Below are positions 60,749-64,000 of a stretch of 64,000 nucleotides of DNA, in pieces. The stretch comes from Alteromonas_F sp964429915. Lineage in GTDB: Bacteria > Pseudomonadota > Gammaproteobacteria > Enterobacterales > Alteromonadaceae. Numbering within the stretch: position 1 is the first letter of the stretch; every line of letters starts with the position of its first letter. A program made the position numbers and the translations under genes. The stretch is from contig CAYSDZ010000005.1 of assembly GCA_964429915.1 (NCBI GenBank), forward strand, positions 71,815 through 135,814. Reading direction: 5' to 3'. Below the pieces are notes generated by a model. That model had not been told where the DNA came from. It was given only the letters and a program-made list of their open reading frames with translations, and did no database searches.

Positions 60749-63346
60749 ATGACACTTTCTACCGCAGGTCTCCGCAAGAAATTCATCAATTATTTTGCCA
60801 GTCATCAGCATCAAGTGGTGAGCACTTCCTCGCTAGTGCCGGCAGATGATCCCACCTTGTTATTTACTAATGCGGGAATGAATCAGTTTAAACATGTCTT
60901 TCTAGGTCAGGAAAAGCGGAGTTATTCACGCGCGGTGACGTCCCAACGTTGCGTTCGTGCGGGGGGGAAGCATAACGATCTTGAAAATGTAGGTTATACG
61001 GCACGTCACCATACATTTTTTGAAATGCTAGGAAATTTTAGCTTTGGCGATTACTTCAAAAAAGAGGCCATTCGATTTGCGTGGACCTTCTTAACAGAAG
61101 AACTGAAGCTGCCTAAAGAAAAATTATTGGTCACCGTTTATGCAGAAGATGAAGAAGCCTTTCGCATATGGGAAGACGATATTGGCGTTCCAAAAGAAAA
61201 AATAGTGCGTATCAACACCTCAGACAATTTTTGGTCGATGGGTGACACTGGTCCTTGTGGACCTTGTTCAGAAATTTTTTACGATCACGGCGAACATATC
61301 TGGGGAGGCCCTCCCGGCTCGCCCGAGGAAGACGGTGACAGATTTATTGAAATCTGGAATCTAGTTTTCATGCAATATAACAAGCAGGCCAATGGCGACA
61401 TGCTGCCGTTACCTTCGCCGTCCATTGACACAGGTATGGGCTTGGAGCGTATTTCTGCCATCTTACAAAATGTGCATAGCAACTATGAAATTGACCTGTT
61501 TGTTAACCTTATCAACGCTGCCGCCGACATCGTCGGCACCAAGGAACTAGATAACAAGTCGTTGAGAGTGATAGCTGACCATATTCGCAGTTGTGCATTT
61601 TTAATTTGCGACGGTGTCATGCCATCAAATGAGGGTAGAGGCTATGTGTTACGTCGTATTATTCGACGAGCTGTTCGTCATGGATCAAAATTAGGGGCTA
61701 ATTCTGTTTTCTTCTACAAACTCGTTGATCAATTGTGTCTTGAGATGGGCGAAGCTTATCCAGAGCTGATCGAACAACGCCCTGTTATCGAAAAAGTGTT
61801 GAGAGTAGAGGAAGAGCAATTCAGTAAAACGCTAGATAGAGGAATGGCAATACTGAATGAAACTTTAACTGAGTTAGAGGGAGATGAGCTGCCGGGAGAG
61901 CTTATTTTCAAACTCTATGATACCTACGGTTTTCCTATTGATTTAACCAATGACGTAGCCAGAGAACAAAACATTAAATTAGATGAACAAGGCTTTGAAG
62001 CAGCAATGCAAGCGCAGCGTCTTCGCGCCCAGCAAGCCTCCAATTTCGGAATGGATTACTCTAAAGATATCGCCATTGATAGCACGACAAACTTTGTCGG
62101 TTATGAACTTGAATCAGAACAATGCAAAATTGTAGGTATTGTGAGTGGCGATAAAAAACAGACTAGCATTGAAGATGGCGAGGAAGGCATTGTCATATTA
62201 GACAAAACGCCATTTTACGCTGAATCAGGAGGTCAAGCAGGCGACTCGGGTACGCTTACTATAGGCGATAACACTTTCGTTGTTTCGGATACTCAAAAGC
62301 TAGGTAACGCCTTCGCCCATAAAGGCAAGGTTAAAGGACGGCTTTGTGTTGGGGATACGGTTGATGCTCTTATTAATCAACAAGCCCGAGCACAAATTAA
62401 GCTTAATCATAGCGCTACCCACTTATTGCATGCTGCTTTACGAGAACAGTTAGGTGAACATGTCACGCAAAAGGGGTCGTTAGTTGAACCACAAAAATTG
62501 CGCTTTGATTTTTCTCATTTTGAAAGTCTAACGCCACAACAGCTTAAACGCATTGAACAGCGAGTTAACGAAGAGATTCGAGCGAATCATGTATTATCAA
62601 CGGAATTAATGGGCTTGGAAGAAGCGAAAGCGTCAGGTGCAATGGCCTTATTCGGAGAGAAATACGAAGAAAAAGTGAGAGTGGTTTCTATGGGGCCTTA
62701 CTCTATAGAATTGTGTGGAGGCACTCATGTCGATGCTACAGGAGACATTGGTTTGTTTGTTATCACCAGTGAAAGCGGCATTGCGTCTGGTATTCGACGA
62801 ATTGAAGCGACTACTGGGGCATTTGCACTGGAATTCATGCAACAACACAATGAGCAAGTGCGCCAATCGGCGTCTCTGTTAAAAGCAGATACAGAATCAG
62901 TGGCAAGCAAAGTCCAAAGTTTGCAGCTTCAGCTCAAGCAAACTGAAAAAGAGTTACTAAAGCTAAAACAGCAAGCTGCAAGTCAACAGGGCGCTGATCT
63001 TCTCTCACAGAAAAACGTAATAAACAATGTTAACGTTTTGATTACACAAGTCGAAGGCATTGAAAGCAAAGCGCTTCGGCCCATGATGGACGATTTGAAA
63101 AACAGAATGGGCTCAGGCGTGATTGTTCTTGGCGCTGTAGTTGGCGAAAAAGTCGCTCTAATTGCAGGTGTAACAAAAGACTTAACCTCCAAAGTGAAGG
63201 CCGGAGAGGTAGTAAACATTGCTGCCGCTGAAGTTGGCGGAAAAGGAGGAGGTCGACCTGATATGGCTCAGGCAGGCGGAGACCAGCCAGAGAAATTAGA
63301 GTCAGCACTAAAGGTCGTTAACGATTGGCTTAAAGATAAGCTATAA
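60749..63346 (+). CDS. alaS: Alanyl-tRNA synthetase
   Basis: 865 aa from ATG 60749, with AAGGAC before it; upstream in-frame start at 60686 overlaps recX and is unlike AlaRS. Class II core has SLVPADDPTLLFTNAGMNQF and RYHTFFEMLGNFSFGDYF-like sequence (RHHTFFEMLGNFSFGDYFK). Editing-domain zinc-type residues are LNHSATHLLHAAL and SIELCGGTHVDATGDIG, and the C-terminal C-Ala region is GGKGGGRPDMAQAGG. It charges tRNA-Ala. recX precedes it by 52 nt. Confidence 0.95.
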   Translation: MTLSTAGLRKKFINYFASHQHQVVSTSSLVPADDPTLLFTNAGMNQFKHVFLGQEKRSYSRAVTSQRCVRAGGKHNDLENVGYTARHHTFFEMLGNFSFGDYFKKEAIRFAWTFLTEELKLPKEKLLVTVYAEDEEAFRIWEDDIGVPKEKIVRINTSDNFWSMGDTGPCGPCSEIFYDHGEHIWGGPPGSPEEDGDRFIEIWNLVFMQYNKQANGDMLPLPSPSIDTGMGLERISAILQNVHSNYEIDLFVNLINAAADIVGTKELDNKSLRVIADHIRSCAFLICDGVMPSNEGRGYVLRRIIRRAVRHGSKLGANSVFFYKLVDQLCLEMGEAYPELIEQRPVIEKVLRVEEEQFSKTLDRGMAILNETLTELEGDELPGELIFKLYDTYGFPIDLTNDVAREQNIKLDEQGFEAAMQAQRLRAQQASNFGMDYSKDIAIDSTTNFVGYELESEQCKIVGIVSGDKKQTSIEDGEEGIVILDKTPFYAESGGQAGDSGTLTIGDNTFVVSDTQKLGNAFAHKGKVKGRLCVGDTVDALINQQARAQIKLNHSATHLLHAALREQLGEHVTQKGSLVEPQKLRFDFSHFESLTPQQLKRIEQRVNEEIRANHVLSTELMGLEEAKASGAMALFGEKYEEKVRVVSMGPYSIELCGGTHVDATGDIGLFVITSESGIASGIRRIEATTGAFALEFMQQHNEQVRQSASLLKADTESVASKVQSLQLQLKQTEKELLKLKQQAASQQGADLLSQKNVINNVNVLITQVEGIESKALRPMMDDLKNRMGSGVIVLGAVVGEKVALIAGVTKDLTSKVKAGEVVNIAAAEVGGKGGGRPDMAQAGGDQPEKLESALKVVNDWLKDKL

Positions 63347-63371
63347 AACGAAAGATAAGCTATACTTGAAA

Positions 63372-63458
63372 GGTCTTGTTTGTTGTAAGACCGAAAAATA
63401 GAGACATTCTTTTCAATAGTTTGAGTCGTGTCAGATGTTATTGAAATGAAAGAATGTC
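63372..63458 (+). promoter_or_regulatory. csrA leader with nested inverted repeats
   Basis: GACATTCTTT (63403-63412) pairs perfectly with AAAGAATGTC (63449-63458), and TCAATA (63413-63418) with TATTGA (63439-63444). A smaller hairpin GGTCTT/AAGACC is at 63372-63392. GGA words follow at 63464 and 63475, the second in the ribosome site. CsrA binds GGA in hairpin loops, so self-control is possible. Confidence 0.45.
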
Positions 63459-63488
63459 ATAAATGGAATGATAAAGGAGCGATATGCA

Positions 63489-63692
63489 ATGCTTATATTA
63501 ACACGCCGTGTAGGTGAAACTCTTATGGTAGGTGATGATGTGACCGTTACTGTACTTGGAGTAAAAGGCAATCAAGTTAGAATTGGTGTTAATGCGCCTA
63601 AAGAAGTATCTGTGCACAGAGAAGAGATCTACATGCGGATACAAGCTGAAAAATCGGGTAACGCCATCGAGGCTCCGAACGGAAATCAGTAA
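63489..63692 (+). CDS. csrA: CsrA, carbon storage / translation regulator
   Basis: 67 aa from ATG 63489 (MLILTRRVGETLMVGDDVTV), ten bases after AAAGGAG; a longer opening adds unlike residues. The core VTVTVLGVKGNQVRIGVNAP and HREEIYMRIQAEKS are conserved, including the RNA-binding Leu/Arg start LTRR and the HREEIY part. CsrA blocks or stabilises mRNAs, including flagellar and carbon-storage genes. The alaS-csrA-tRNA order is classic for the group. Confidence 0.95.
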   Translation: MLILTRRVGETLMVGDDVTVTVLGVKGNQVRIGVNAPKEVSVHREEIYMRIQAEKSGNAIEAPNGNQ

Positions 63693-63718
63693 GTGTCATT
63701 ACAACATTTATGCATCCC

Positions 63719-63749
63719 AAAAAGGCTGATTTTCAGCCTTTATTTTTTT
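63719..63749 (+). terminator. Terminator after csrA
   Basis: AAAGGCTGA and TCAGCCTTT form a stem with a TTT loop and a T-rich tail. Confidence 0.88.
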
Positions 63750-63849
63750 CAACTGAAAAAATTGTTTGTTTTACCGGCAAGTGAATTGATTTAATACAAA
63801 AAAGCATTGACTTAGTTTTATGAATCAGTAAACTTCGCTCCCACATTAC

Positions 63850-63942
<93 letters not shown>

Positions 63943-63949
63943 GTATTGC

Positions 63950-64000
63950 GCGTGCGTAGCTCAGCTGGATAGAGTACCTGGCTACGAACCAGGCGGTCGG
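63950..64000 (+). tRNA. tRNA-Arg (ACG), 3' part outside window
   Basis: GCGTGCG then TAGCTCAGCTGGATAGAG for the D arm and CCTGG-CTACGAA-CCAGG for the anticodon arm. The anticodon is ACG (wobble A normally edited to I). It is cut after GGTCGG, before the T arm. Confidence 0.9.

Overview
The window is from a motile gammaproteobacterium. The fused order flrABC, fliEFGHIJKLMNOPQR, flhB, flhA, flhF, flhG, fliA, cheYZAB, ParC/ParP-like, cheW, the split methionine synthase, and the alaS-csrA-tRNA-Ser-tRNA-Arg end fit Alteromonadaceae (Alteromonas, Glaciecola or Paraglaciecola type). This assignment is by gene order and protein character only; no database was searched.

Layout. (1) 1-5381, minus strand: a tightly overlapping six-gene operon encoding a GNAT acetyltransferase, an acyl carrier protein, an acyl-adenylating enzyme, LuxE-like and LuxC-like proteins, and a nucleotidyltransferase/PfkB sugar kinase cut by the window edge. 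It diverges from a flagellin gene and probably builds a sugar or acyl modification of flagellin or surface glycan. (2) 5682-24270, plus strand: a short flagellin, the FlrA/FlrB/FlrC sigma-54 cascade, then the basal body, switch, export and hook-length genes. An assembly gap of exactly 100 N lies at the fliI/fliJ junction and is probably an artefact. (3) 24271-38560: an accessory block separating flhB from flhA. It holds three toxin-antitoxin modules (HipA type, Xre-RES, AbiEi-AbiEii), a membrane transglutaminase-like protein, a very large VanZ-PHP fusion with a decayed second copy of its 3' part, a YbiT-type ABC-F ATPase, a phosphatase-like protein with a polyproline acidic tail, and a zinc-finger-less DksA paralogue behind a Zur-box-like palindrome. 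(4) 38603-50774: flhA, flhF, flhG, fliA and the chemotaxis genes. (5) 50788-64000: MetJ-box controlled metA and a two-gene methionine synthase, a DUF885 lipoprotein, a YHS protein, a PH-domain protein, a GNAT-like protein, recX, alaS, csrA and two tRNA genes.

How it works together. FlrA, which carries the FleQ-type LFRS motif linked to c-di-GMP binding, would switch on sigma-54 promoters. Clear GG-N10-GC elements precede flrB, fliE and flhA. FlrBC and then FliA would continue the cascade. FlhF/FlhG and ParC/ParP-like proteins point to polar placement of flagellum and chemoreceptor arrays. CheA has no recognisable P2 domain; instead its linker has three copies of a motif that resembles the CheY-binding N-terminus of FliM.

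Mobile and repeat DNA. A palindromic repeat family with TATACCCGTTCC ends occurs as a 60-bp form after flagellin and as a 266-bp form at 57641-57906. Two unrelated palindromic elements lie in the accessory block. No CRISPR array, rRNA, transposase or integrase gene was seen.
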